Shown here in pieces: positions 1-7,951 of a stretch of DNA of 24,355 nucleotides. The notes under the pieces are model-generated. The model was not told the origin of the DNA and ran no database searches. It saw only the letters and a list, made by a program, of their open reading frames with translations. The DNA lies in assembly GCA_001275005.1 (NCBI GenBank), contig JWZX01002875.1:1-24355 (forward strand), read 5' to 3'. Position numbers and translations under genes: made by a program. This DNA is from Chrysochromulina tobinii. Taxonomy: Eukaryota > Haptophyta > Prymnesiales > Chrysochromulinaceae. The first letter of the stretch is position 1. Each line of letters starts with the position of its first letter.

Positions 1-546
1 CTCCCGCTCCGCCGCCCGGTCGCGCTCCTCGTCGAGCGCGGCCTGAGCCGCCGCGAGCTGTGCGCCCGTCTCATCGAGCATCTCGCGTCAGCGAGCTCCT
101 GCCGTGTGAGCCATAGGTCCTTTTCAAGCTGGCGACGATCATCGGTCGCGGTCCTGAGCGCCTCTGACACGCTTCATCTCGTCTTGTACCTCTGACACGC
201 TCCAGCAACTGGTTATAGATGCGCAGCGCCAGCGCGTTGGTGACGAACGGCGCCAAAACAGCGCTGCGGGCGGCGTCCGTGGCATTGGCCGTCGACAGAA
301 CCGCCTCCACGCACGAAAAGAGGTCCTCGTCGCTCGTCTGGTTGAGGTTTTCCGGCGTCGTCGCCTGCGCACGGGAGAGCAATCGAGGGGATAAAAGGGG
401 AGGCTTCGGGCGGTCGCAGACCCCGAACATGCTCGGCATCCGATCGCAATGGGCGTGGAGGGCGTAGGTCCACCGCGAGTTGGGCGAATCGCGCTCGCGG
501 CTGTGCATCTGCGCACCTTCTGAGGCTCGTTGACGTTTTCTGCCAT
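1..546 (-). CDS. Partial coiled-coil protein gene with several frame breaks, running off the left edge
   Basis: I do not recognise the family. Reading leftwards from an ATG at 546 (MAENVNEPQ), coding-like codons (G/C in third positions) change frame near 515. They continue as MHSRERDSPNSRWTYALHAH, cross a possible 57-nt intron (365-421), then give PENLNQTSDEDLFSCVEAVL and ALALRIYNQLLERV. From about 200 down to 1 the text is coiled-coil-like (SEVQDEMKRV, EALRTATDDRRQLEKDLW, then MLDETGAQLAAAQAALDEER), but each block lies in another frame. Two switches fall at identical cgtgtcagagg contexts (around 175-205) and one near 82. Coiled coil and start are inferred. The gene could be intact with sequencing indels, or a pseudogene. 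The 3' part lies outside the window. Confidence 0.45.
365..421 (-). other. Candidate GT-AG intron (57 nt) in the coiled-coil gene
   Basis: On the minus strand the stretch starts GTCTGCGACC and ends in a pyrimidine-rich tract followed by GTGCGCAG. Removing it joins ...MPSMFG to ATTPENLNQT in phase 0, and the exons on both sides look more coding-like than the stretch itself. Its length is a multiple of three and it has no stop, so retention would add 19 residues. Predicted from sequence only. Confidence 0.5.
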
Positions 547-1155
547 TTTGCGCCGGCGGTAGATTCCGCTCGGCGAGGTCTTTGACTCTCGCGTCGGTGG
601 CGACGCACTCAGGAGTCGCACGGCCAGCGATGTGCCGACGCGAAGCCGTTGGCAGATGCTCACTGCTGCCCCGACCGAGGCCCCGCGGCAGAAACAGAGC
701 CTCGGTCGATGCGAGCATGGGTTATCATCAGGAAGGTGAGACCTTGGCGAAGGCGCTGCCTTGAGCTCAGATTGCGTGCGGAAAAGAAAGCACAGGAAAA
801 CGAATGGGTATTCACCCCTACCGAAGATCCCCCGCGAACCGTTCATCTTCAACTTCTCGACGACGCGATTACGTCTCCGCTATAACTCAACTATAACACG
901 TCGATCGTGGACCTTAAAGTTAAACGTGCGTCGCTGGTGCCGCGTACCTGCCGCGGGCGGCGCCGGCCGGCCGTGAGGCGTGACTCTCGATCTCGGTATA
1001 CGGTGAGCCGTCTGCGCGCGGTCCGCGAAGGAAGCTTCGCGCCCGGGGCGTCGAACACCAACACGCGGCACGCGCCTTAGGCCTTTCGATGGCCACGAGC
1101 GCATCGGGCGACCCCCCATTGAATCATGCACGCAAGGTTGCGAAGAAGCATCCAA
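547..1155. other. Intergenic region, no supported gene
   Basis: This lies between the start of the left coiled-coil gene and the stop of the GT41 gene. Open frames here have unnatural composition (Arg- and Pro-rich) and resemble no family. The AT-richer stretch around 880-930 could belong to the 5' region of the coiled-coil gene or the 3' region of the transferase gene. I see no RNA gene or repeat. Confidence 0.5.
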
Positions 1156-2904
1156 TCAAAGATAAGTCTCTTGCAAACGGACTTCGCTTCCAAGAAGGTC
1201 GACGGATATGGGGCGAGGCCGGCGAACCGTGTGCAGGGCTTGTACGGATGTCGACCTTGACGAACCACGTGGAGCCGTGAAGGTTCGTAGTGGCTCCTGA
1301 GCTAATACAACGGCCAGATCCGCCATGGAGCGCATGCTATGGGAAACGCCCGATGGCAGGGACACGGCGCGCAAGAGGCTGGCGCCCATCCTGCTGCACC
1401 ACAAGCGCATGGGCAGAGTCATCAATGGCAGGCCTGCCCACAAGGCATCCAATCCACTGGTCCCTTGATTGTATCCTGGAGTGTCCAGGGAGAGCAAAGC
1501 CGCCGATGCTCTGCGGAGATGATCTGGGCGTTCAAGCATCTGCAACCAGCGCAGTCTCCCCGTAGAACTCGCACCGAGGCCACTGAATTCACGTGTGAGA
1601 AGATCCACACTGGCCGATCGAAACTGCACCAACTCCAATGAACAGCGGAGCCGATGGACGATGCCGACCCAGGCCTGCAGCGTGTCAGGCTGCAGCTTAT
1701 AGGGCTGCGAAAAACTAGAGAGCGAGCATGCTCGGAGAGCCTTGGTCCTACGCGTCCTCCGCACGTGAGGAAAGGTCAGGCCGTGGTCGGCCACAAGGAA
1801 GGAGGCTGGAAGCAGCACGAGCGTTTCAGCGATGTCAGCTAATGGCCGAGGACCCACAGACCAAAGCGACGCGATGTCGGCATGGACATAGTCCACCAGC
1901 TGCCCACCGAGGCCGGCAGGATACCCAACCGCACTTGCCTGCACCGGTGCCAAACGAGCAGCAATCAGGTCAAGCCGTGCCCCCTCTGTGTGTCCGTTCA
2001 GGTCGACCAATAGGTGGACCATTGGTCGGCGGTCGCTCATCCGGTCGTCGTCGGGCACGTGGTCGAACCGGTCACAACCCAACTCAATCTTGCGCGAGGT
2101 GACACGCGGTCCAGTGGCGTAGCATTCGATGCGAAACCGCGCTCGGTCGTGGAGGGCAAACACATGCGACATGAGCTGGCCGACTGGATGGCGGTCGTTG
2201 AGATCGGAGCTCATGTATGCTATTCGCAGTCGCCCTACACTGGAGGGCTCACGGAGTTTCCTCGTCGGTCGCTGTGATCCGACTGCATGCAACGCGGCCC
2301 TTGCGTGCGCCGAGGCCACGGCGCGCGGCAACCAAGATGGCAACGGGTGGTAGGAGAGCAGGTGCCACGGCTGCGCACTCAGCAGGGTGCCATCGTCGGC
2401 CTCATGCACAGCGCGCTCCAGCACGCCACGCATCGTGATCATGAGCTCGTCTCGATCCTGCCAGTTTGCGAGCCACGTGCTCGCGTGCGCAGCATTACAC
2501 AGCGCATGCGGATGCCCGGGACGCAGAGCTAGTGCATGCTTGTATGCAGTGAGCGCGGCGACCATATCATTGCGATAACTGACGCCGAGATTGATGTATG
2601 GATCGGCCCACGCTGGAGACATTTGAATAGCGCTCTTATAGCTGTGCTGCGCCCGTGCCGCAGCCGCTGGGCTCAGCTGCTCTCGCTGCGCGTTACCTAG
2701 GTTGAAGTAAGCAGCGGCATCAGTGGGATATATGGCGAGGTGCCTTGCGTAGGCCTCCTCGGCCTCTTCCATCCTGTGATCTAGCATCAAGGCATATGCC
2801 ACAAAGTTGTGACGATTCGTTGCGCTGAAAGATGAAATCGCCTCTGCAATACGACCATGCTCGAGCAGGGTTTCACCGACACTCATGAGGTTGAGTTCAC
2901 TCAT
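1156..2904 (-). CDS. TPR-containing O-GlcNAc transferase-like glycosyltransferase, GT41 (OGT/SPINDLY) family
   Basis: The family moves GlcNAc (or fucose in SPY) from a nucleotide sugar to Ser/Thr of nuclear and cytosolic proteins. The 582-residue product has TPR-like helices at about 30-140 (AYFNLGNAQ, DPYINLGVSY). The GT41 domain spans about 225-520: HPVGQLMSHVFALHD (239-253), VDLNGHTEGAR with APVQASAVGYP, LPASFLVADH, SQPYKLQPDTLQAW (Lys403 aligns with the UDP-binding Lys of OGT), and LDTPGYNQGTSGLDALWAG. The human NGHTTG motif reads NQGTSG here, so a UDP-contacting His is missing and activity is uncertain. There are far fewer TPRs than in animal OGT, and the C-terminus after about 530 is poorly conserved. 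There is no signal peptide, so it is probably nucleo-cytosolic. It is divergent from the HPR gene, which starts about 0.1-0.2 kb away. The ATG at 2904 follows no other in-frame start. Confidence 0.85.
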   Translation of the reverse strand: MSELNLMSVGETLLEHGRIAEAISSFSATNRHNFVAYALMLDHRMEEAEEAYARHLAIYPTDAAAYFNLGNAQREQLSPAAAARAQHSYKSAIQMSPAWADPYINLGVSYRNDMVAALTAYKHALALRPGHPHALCNAAHASTWLANWQDRDELMITMRGVLERAVHEADDGTLLSAQPWHLLSYHPLPSWLPRAVASAHARAALHAVGSQRPTRKLREPSSVGRLRIAYMSSDLNDRHPVGQLMSHVFALHDRARFRIECYATGPRVTSRKIELGCDRFDHVPDDDRMSDRRPMVHLLVDLNGHTEGARLDLIAARLAPVQASAVGYPAGLGGQLVDYVHADIASLWSVGPRPLADIAETLVLLPASFLVADHGLTFPHVRRTRRTKALRACSLSSFSQPYKLQPDTLQAWVGIVHRLRCSLELVQFRSASVDLLTREFSGLGASSTGRLRWLQMLERPDHLRRASAALLSLDTPGYNQGTSGLDALWAGLPLMTLPMRLWCSRMGASLLRAVSLPSGVSHSMRSMADLAVVLAQEPLRTFTAPRGSSRSTSVQALHTVRRPRPISVDLLGSEVRLQETYL

Positions 2905-3004
2905 GAGGAGGATCGGGTTTGAGCGTGTTCGAGTGAAACTGCTCCCGATTTCTCTCCGACGGACCCGGAGTCTCGCCGCGTCCTAGGGTGCGCAAAGAGC
3001 CGGC

Positions 3005-3010
3005 TATAAA
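3005..3010 (+). promoter_or_regulatory. TATA-box-like element between divergent genes
   Basis: The sequence ctataaag lies in the short gap between the GT41 gene (starts at 2904, minus) and the HPR gene (plus). It sits only 2 bp before an in-frame ATG at 3012. If it works as a TATA box, transcription starts about 30 bp downstream, so translation would begin at the ATG at 3123 (or 3144). That is why I chose the later start. Confidence 0.45.
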
Positions 3011-3122
3011 GATGGACGCAACTCGTCGTTCACACCTTTCGGGGGGAAAATCGACGTCAAGAACTTGGCGTGTGAACGACGATTTTGGCCAAGTTCCGGC
3101 ACCTAATTTGGAAAAAAACTGC

Positions 3123-4898
3123 ATGAACGAACGACGTGACGATATGAAGGGTTGCTTTTCACCGCCGGTGCCTCTGTACTCTACCGGCACCGCCGGTCGT
3201 GGCAAAGGGTACAGTAGCAAAGGCAGCGCCAGCGGCAAGGGTGGAAGCGGAGAGGTAACTGCATCGTCTCCAAGTCCTGCGCTGCTCACTGCCAACCTAA
3301 AGAATTCGCGCACGCTAGAAGAGGTATTCTGCACGGTTGCTGCGCACGAGAAGCGTTTCAATCACATCCACCTGTCGGCGTGTTGGAGTGCTCTCGGTAA
3401 CCTTGCGAACTGGGCTGATGGCTTGTGGGTGCTCGAGCATGCGCCAGTGCTCAACCTACTGGTTCAGCGGACGATGCACATAGCCTCGACGAGCTCAGAG
3501 ATTCGTGCACGTGAGCTGGCAAACATTGCGCACGGAGCGGCTAAGAGTGGGCAGGCAGGAACGATGAGCGCCCTCATGACAACGTTGGCCCGCTCGATAG
3601 AGCGACGTGTTGCCGACTGCAACGCGCAGGAACTCGCCAACGTCGCATGGGCATTTGCCAAGGCGGCGACGCCGGACACTGAGCTGTTCGCTGTGCTGGC
3701 ACGGGCGTGCGAAGTCCAGCTAAGCAGCTTCAAGGCCCAGGAGCTCGCCAACACTGCGTGGGGTTTTGCCACCGCTGGCCACACCGACACGCGGCTGTTT
3801 GCTGCGCTAGCGCGGGCAGCGGAGGCGCGGCTTGCCGATTTCAGCGTGCAGGGACTGAGCAACACGGCGTGGGCGTTTGCCAAGGCGGGCCACGATGATG
3901 CGCCACTTTTTCGCGCACTGGCCGTTGCCGCTCGCCAACGCCTCCCAGAATTTAACGCGCAAGACCTTGCGCACACGGCATGGGCATTCGCCAAGGCCGG
4001 CGCGCTGGAGGCTGAGCTCGCCGAGGCTCTCGCACTTGCCGCCGAGTCGGAGCTGGGTCGCTTCAGCGCACAGGGCCTCGCGAATCTCGTGTGGGCCTTT
4101 GCCAAGGCTGGCCATCTCGGCGGGCGCCTCTTCGCGGCCTGCGCGACCGCAATACGAGGCCGCGTGGCCGAGTTCAACTCGCAGGACCTCGCCAACACTG
4201 CGTGGGCGTTTGCGAGAGCGTGCCACACGGATGCTGAGCTCTTTGGCGCGCTGGGCGGCGCGGCGAAACATTGCCTCACCGATTTCAATACGCAGGACCT
4301 CATCAATACTGCGTGGGCCTTTGCCAAGCTTGGCGTGCCGGACGCAGCCCTTTTCTCGTCGGTGGCGCGATCGCTTGCGAGCCAGCAGCGCCTCGGCACG
4401 CTCAGCGTGCAGCAAGTGGCCAACATCGCGTGGGCTTTTGCCAAGGCCGAGGCCATCGACACAGGCCTCTTTGACGCGCTCGCGCGGTCGGCAGCGCAGC
4501 GGGCATCCGATTTCAGCGCGGAAGATCTCGCCAATGTCGCGTGGGCCTTCGCCAATGCGGGCTTGCTCGAGGGCCGCCTCTTCGCGTCGCTAGCGGCGGC
4601 GGCGGAGGGCCGGCTGCACGAGTTTGCGGACGAGGCGCTTGACAATGCCGAGTGGGCTTTCGCGCGCGCCGGCCAGCATAAGGTCGCCAAGGCCCTTCGC
4701 ATGCGTCGGAAGCGCGCGGCGAGCGCGATGGAGGGCGATGCCACGAGCGGCGGCGGCAGCGGCGGCGGTGGCCTGGGCGGCGGCGGCGGCGGCTCGGGCG
4801 GCGGCGTATCCGCGTGCGGGCCCGTGGTGGTTGCGGGTGGTGGCATCGGCGGGGCGGGCGGGTCGCCGTCGCGCTCCAAAGCCACGGCTTTGACGTGA
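3123..4898 (+). CDS. HPR/OPR-like helical-repeat protein, likely organellar RNA-binding; its 3' end reads into an FAD-monooxygenase domain
   Basis: Eleven copies of a motif of the form LANxAWAFAKAGxxDxxLF follow one another, spaced 37 residues (39 twice). This matches heptatricopeptide (HPR) and octotricopeptide/Tbc2-type helical repeats, known for RNA binding in chloroplasts and mitochondria. No RAP domain is seen. After the repeats come an Ala/Arg-rich helix and a long Gly/Ser linker (about 4749-4806), then PVVVAGGGIGGA, which is the start of a Rossmann FAD-binding motif. This frame then goes out of register and stops at 4898, while the rest of the FAD domain continues one frame over (next entry). 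Starts at 3012 or 3144 are possible. The target compartment is unclear because the N-terminus is basic and low-complexity. Confidence 0.75.
   Translation: MNERRDDMKGCFSPPVPLYSTGTAGRGKGYSSKGSASGKGGSGEVTASSPSPALLTANLKNSRTLEEVFCTVAAHEKRFNHIHLSACWSALGNLANWADGLWVLEHAPVLNLLVQRTMHIASTSSEIRARELANIAHGAAKSGQAGTMSALMTTLARSIERRVADCNAQELANVAWAFAKAATPDTELFAVLARACEVQLSSFKAQELANTAWGFATAGHTDTRLFAALARAAEARLADFSVQGLSNTAWAFAKAGHDDAPLFRALAVAARQRLPEFNAQDLAHTAWAFAKAGALEAELAEALALAAESELGRFSAQGLANLVWAFAKAGHLGGRLFAACATAIRGRVAEFNSQDLANTAWAFARACHTDAELFGALGGAAKHCLTDFNTQDLINTAWAFAKLGVPDAALFSSVARSLASQQRLGTLSVQQVANIAWAFAKAEAIDTGLFDALARSAAQRASDFSAEDLANVAWAFANAGLLEGRLFASLAAAAEGRLHEFADEALDNAEWAFARAGQHKVAKALRMRRKRAASAMEGDATSGGGSGGGGLGGGGGGSGGGVSACGPVVVAGGGIGGAGGSPSRSKATALT
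3516..4700 (+). repeat. Eleven in-gene repeats of 37 (twice 39) codons
   Basis: The Leu codon of the LANxAW core recurs at 3516, 3633, 3744, 3855, 3966, 4077, 4188, 4299, 4416, 4527 and 4638. Nine gaps are 111 nt or 117 nt multiples of full codons, so the array is in frame throughout. Central copies are the most alike; the first (IAHGAAKSG) and last (AEWAFARAG) are the most diverged, as is usual for capping repeats. Confidence 0.85.
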
Positions 4899-6628
4899 TG
4901 GTGCTTGAGGCCGACAGCAGCTTCGAGGCACGCAAGCAAGGCTACGGCCTGACAATCCAGCGGCAGGACGCGACGCAGGCGATGGGCCTCCAGCTCGGTC
5001 GCGACGACGCGCCGTCGACCTCGCACTACACCTTCTCGGCAGAGGGGCACATCCTCGGCTTCTATGGCGAAGCCTTTGGTGAGAAGAGCCGTGGGCGGCG
5101 CGAGGCCGACGACTCGGGGCGCTTCGTCCACATACCCCGACAGACGTTACGGCAGCGCATCGTCGAGCGCCTACGGCCAGGGACCATTCGGTGGGGCGCC
5201 AAGCTGAAGAGCTTCGCGTGCTGGATCGACGACCCTGAGCGGCGGCAGCACCCCAGCACCCCAGCCAATGGACCCTTCGCCAATGGTGTGACTGTCACCC
5301 TCGCCGACGGTAGCACCCTCGACGCTGCGTTGCTGGTCGGCTCGGACGGCATCTTCTCGACCGTCCGTCGCCAGCTCGCCCTTCCGCGCGACAGGCTGCA
5401 CTACGTCGGGCTGCTTGTGGTGCTCGGCATTCACGAGGGGCCGCTCAGCCTGCCCCTCGCCGAGCGGCGCATCTTTGAGACGGTCGACGGCACGAGCCGC
5501 ATCTACGCGATGCCATTCACCACGAGCGCCACGATGTGGCAGCTCTCCTTTCCGTACCCCGAGGCGGCCGGCAAGGCGCTCGTGAGGGACGCAGCCGCGC
5601 TCAAGGCCGAAATCATGACTCGCTGTACCAAGTGGCACGAGCCTGTGCCCTCGCTGCTCCGCGACACGCCACTCGAAGCCATGTCTGGCTACCCCGTGTA
5701 CGATCGTGACCTACTCGAACCGTCGGCACTCCGTCCGCCGCTCGGTTCCGCTTCCGCCACCGCCGCCGCCGCGCCAGTCCCACAGCGGCGGGTCACTCTG
5801 ATCGGCGACGCCGCGCACCCGATGACGCCCTTCCGGGCGCAGGGGGCGAACATGGCGATAGCCGACGCCGTTCTGCTCGCCGAAACCCTCGCGGCCAACA
5901 TCCGCAGGCACGGGCCGCACGCAGGCATCGACGCGGCCCTCCCCGCCTTTGAGGTGGAGATGTGCAGCCGCTCGAGCCGAGCGGTCGTCGGTTCGCGCGA
6001 GAAGGCGCGCGAGCTGCACTCCAGCCTCGCGCTACAGCCGGCACGCAAGGTTCAACGAGATGCCGGCCTCGACATGCCCAAGGTCATCCGGCTGCTCCGT
6101 GAGAGCGGCATCGGCGCGCACAGTGCGGCCGACGCGCGAGGACTAGATGCCGTTGTGGCGGATGTCATCGAGAGGTCGGGCGAGGGCGGCGGAGGCGGAG
6201 GAGCACTGGGGCCGGGATCTCGGCTACGGACGCCCGACCACGCGCCGATGGAGGTTGCAGCACTATCACCAGCAGGACGAGGAGAACGTGGCGAGCTTAA
6301 ACGGCGCAGGCGCATGGCTGCCAGGCTGGGGTTCAAATCACGGTGGTGGCGCGAGTCGATGTGCAACATGCTCGCCGCAGCCGCTGAAGGCGGAATGCTC
6401 CGAAAGCAGCTGCAAAGGGCCGTGCTGGGCCTTTACCTGCATCGCTTCTCGCAGCTTCACGCCGACGCCGATGCGGATCGTCAGTGGTGGGAGGCGCATC
6501 CCGCTGAGCTGAAGATGCTCTTCCGCAAGCACCTGCGGCGGGCGCAGCGAAGAGGATGGCTGAGCACCCAAAAGACGGCTGGGCTGTGTCTGGTGAGCGT
6601 ACATGGGGCCGCCCAAGCCGCGCACTAG
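4814..6628 (+). CDS. FAD-dependent monooxygenase (PHBH/UbiH-like, class A flavin hydroxylase)
   Basis: Class A flavoprotein hydroxylases use FAD and NAD(P)H to insert one O2 atom into aromatic or isoprenoid substrates; the substrate cannot be read here. Visible are VAVALQSHGFDVMVLEAD (strand and helix after GxGxxG, ending in the ribose-binding acid), the DG motif LLVGSDGIFSTVRRQL (about 5345-5395) and the GD motif VTLIGDAAHPMTPF with AQGANMAIADA (about 5791-5875). The GGGIGG itself lies in the frame of the upstream repeat gene, so the frame changes within about 4840-4865, a run of G triplets. No ATG fits upstream in this frame (4814 is GTG), which favours a fusion plus frame break over a separate gene. 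The tail after 6180 holds a basic Trp/His-rich segment (RQWWEAHPAELKMLFRKHL) of unknown role. Confidence 0.8.
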   Translation: MRARGGCGWWHRRGGRVAVALQSHGFDVMVLEADSSFEARKQGYGLTIQRQDATQAMGLQLGRDDAPSTSHYTFSAEGHILGFYGEAFGEKSRGRREADDSGRFVHIPRQTLRQRIVERLRPGTIRWGAKLKSFACWIDDPERRQHPSTPANGPFANGVTVTLADGSTLDAALLVGSDGIFSTVRRQLALPRDRLHYVGLLVVLGIHEGPLSLPLAERRIFETVDGTSRIYAMPFTTSATMWQLSFPYPEAAGKALVRDAAALKAEIMTRCTKWHEPVPSLLRDTPLEAMSGYPVYDRDLLEPSALRPPLGSASATAAAAPVPQRRVTLIGDAAHPMTPFRAQGANMAIADAVLLAETLAANIRRHGPHAGIDAALPAFEVEMCSRSSRAVVGSREKARELHSSLALQPARKVQRDAGLDMPKVIRLLRESGIGAHSAADARGLDAVVADVIERSGEGGGGGGALGPGSRLRTPDHAPMEVAALSPAGRGERGELKRRRRMAARLGFKSRWWRESMCNMLAAAAEGGMLRKQLQRAVLGLYLHRFSQLHADADADRQWWEAHPAELKMLFRKHLRRAQRRGWLSTQKTAGLCLVSVHGAAQAAH

Positions 6629-7042
6629 GCCACCTAGCCGTTGCACGAGCGGCTTCGGACTTTCGTGAGGAGGTACATGTAGGGAGGAGGCGATGCGGGG
6701 TCGTCGGTAGAGTGTCGCCGACATCGTGCCAACGGTAACGCGGTAGAGCGAGGCCAGCTCCGTCCATTTCAGGAGCAGGGCGGGAGACAGGACCGCGAAA
6801 CCGGACGGCGCACGGCGCGAGCAGACCGCGGGGTCGTGAGACGTGACTTCGTAGAGCCATCGGAGCGCGGAGACTGCCCGCCCCGGTCCGCCGTCCCCCG
6901 GCCGAGCGTATACAGTCCTCGCGACGTGCCGCGCCGTGAGTCGTCGACGTTCACGCGAGGACGGGTCGAGCGGCGCGACGTACGCGCGAGAATTATAATT
7001 AATATTTCAAGGCTTGGGTGGACCATTAACAGGGGGGTTTTC
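6629..7042. other. Intergenic region, no supported gene
   Basis: This region follows the monooxygenase stop. It contains TACATGTA at 6674-6681 (see findings), a GC-rich part to about 6990, then an abrupt AT-rich switch (gaattataattaatatttc) just before the repeat that opens the chromodomain remnant. Open frames are Arg-rich and unconvincing. Confidence 0.5.
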
Positions 7043-7063
7043 AAAACTGCCACATAACAGTTT
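7043..7063 (+). repeat. Left copy of a 21-bp perfect direct repeat
   Basis: Contains aaactgccacataacagttt, itself an imperfect palindrome (aactg...cagtt), preceded by one more a. The identical 21 bp recur at 8111-8131. Related words (aactgcc, ccagataa, aactggtt) crowd both neighbourhoods (7041-7155 and 8030-8180). The pair brackets about 1.05 kb that includes the chromodomain remnant, which suggests ends of a mobile element. Confidence 0.7.
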
Positions 7064-7300
7064 CAAAACTGCCTGGTAGATAACTGGTTGAGTTTTGGGG
7101 CTGGGTGTTACATCCCAGATACTGCCAGATAATACCCAGATAACTGGAGGCAATCATCTGGGCGTGTTCGCACGTGTCTGCGGAAACTTGATTCGGCAGG
7201 TGCGCGTGACGACGTGAGCGGCCCCTCGATCAGCCCTGAAGGGAAGGAACACTCGAAACTTCCAAATCGATGATTTTCTATTTATTTCTCGCGCACTCGC

Positions 7301-7951
7301 GTCAAGAAAAAGCGCGGTCGACCGATAAGCAAGAACGACGCGCTGCCGTCGCCGCCGAAGCTGGAGGGCACGGGCGAAGCGCACACCTACGAGCGCCTTC
7401 GACCCGGCGGCCGGCAATGACATCTATAAGCCGGGAAAAATCATTTGGCCAGCGCCCCAGCACAGGCGTCACGACGTTCAATGTGAATGGTACGCCGAAA
7501 AAGACAACACGTGGGAGCCCATCGAGCACCTAGCAGGCTGCGAGGACATGGTCGCTGAGTTTGAGGAGAGCGTCAAAGGACGATCATAGCGCAGCACGAA
7601 GCCGCCGCACAGGCCAAGCACGCGGAGAAAGCGGCGGCAGCGGCACAAACCGTATCGGAAGCTGCTGCTACAAGTGCGGCTGCTGCTCGGGTGGAAGCGC
7701 CAGCCGATGAGGATCAGCGGCGATCGCCGCGCAAGGAAGCTGAGAGACTCGCGGCCGTGGTGGCGGGCAGCCCCGCTGCTGCCGGCCAGCATGACTCGGG
7801 TACCAGGCGATCGGCGCAAGTTTGGGCTGCCTTTGACACGACGACGGGCGCACCCTGTGTGGCCAGGCGTGCTGCAAGCTATAGAAGCAGTGAACCTTGC
7901 AGAGAATGGCGTGTGCGGGGCGTCCATCTCGATTGGGGTGGTATCTGAGGT
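7301..7951 (+). pseudogene. Decayed AT-hook / chromodomain protein, probably from a mobile element
   Basis: Three blocks in alternating frames read as one protein. Block 1 (7301-7413): VKKKRGRPISKNDALPSPPK, an AT-hook/NLS-like KRGRP. Block 2 (about 7395-7583, other frame): NDIYKPGKIIWPAP, then VQCEWYAEKDNTWEPIEHL and EDMVAEFEE, the C-terminal half of a chromodomain (WY...TWEP..HL...MV.EFE), which typically reads methylated histone tails. Block 3 (about 7580-7951, first frame again): Ala-rich helix, then SAQVWAAFDTTTGAPC, which faintly recalls a BED finger. Stops (for example TAG at 7587) break each frame, and no GT-AG intron restores it. Chromodomains are common at the ends of chromovirus integrases, and BED fingers in hAT transposases. 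Position between direct repeats supports an element origin. Confidence 0.55.

Noticed and set aside
507-514. 8-nt GTGCGCAG between MAENVNEPQK and MHSRERDS as a micro-intron
   Set aside because: Removing it restores the frame and it begins GT and ends AG, but no known spliceosome removes 8 nt; a single-base error is simpler.
3464-5131. Long minus-strand open frame (555 codons) opposite the HPR gene
   Set aside because: Its repeated Ser/Ala/Leu text is the antisense mirror of the GC-rich HPR repeats; the plus strand shows the family motif.
6318-6345. tRNA T-arm-like word ggggttcaaatca
   Set aside because: The flanking bases do not pair into a T stem, no acceptor or anticodon arm fits, and it lies in the monooxygenase coding tail.
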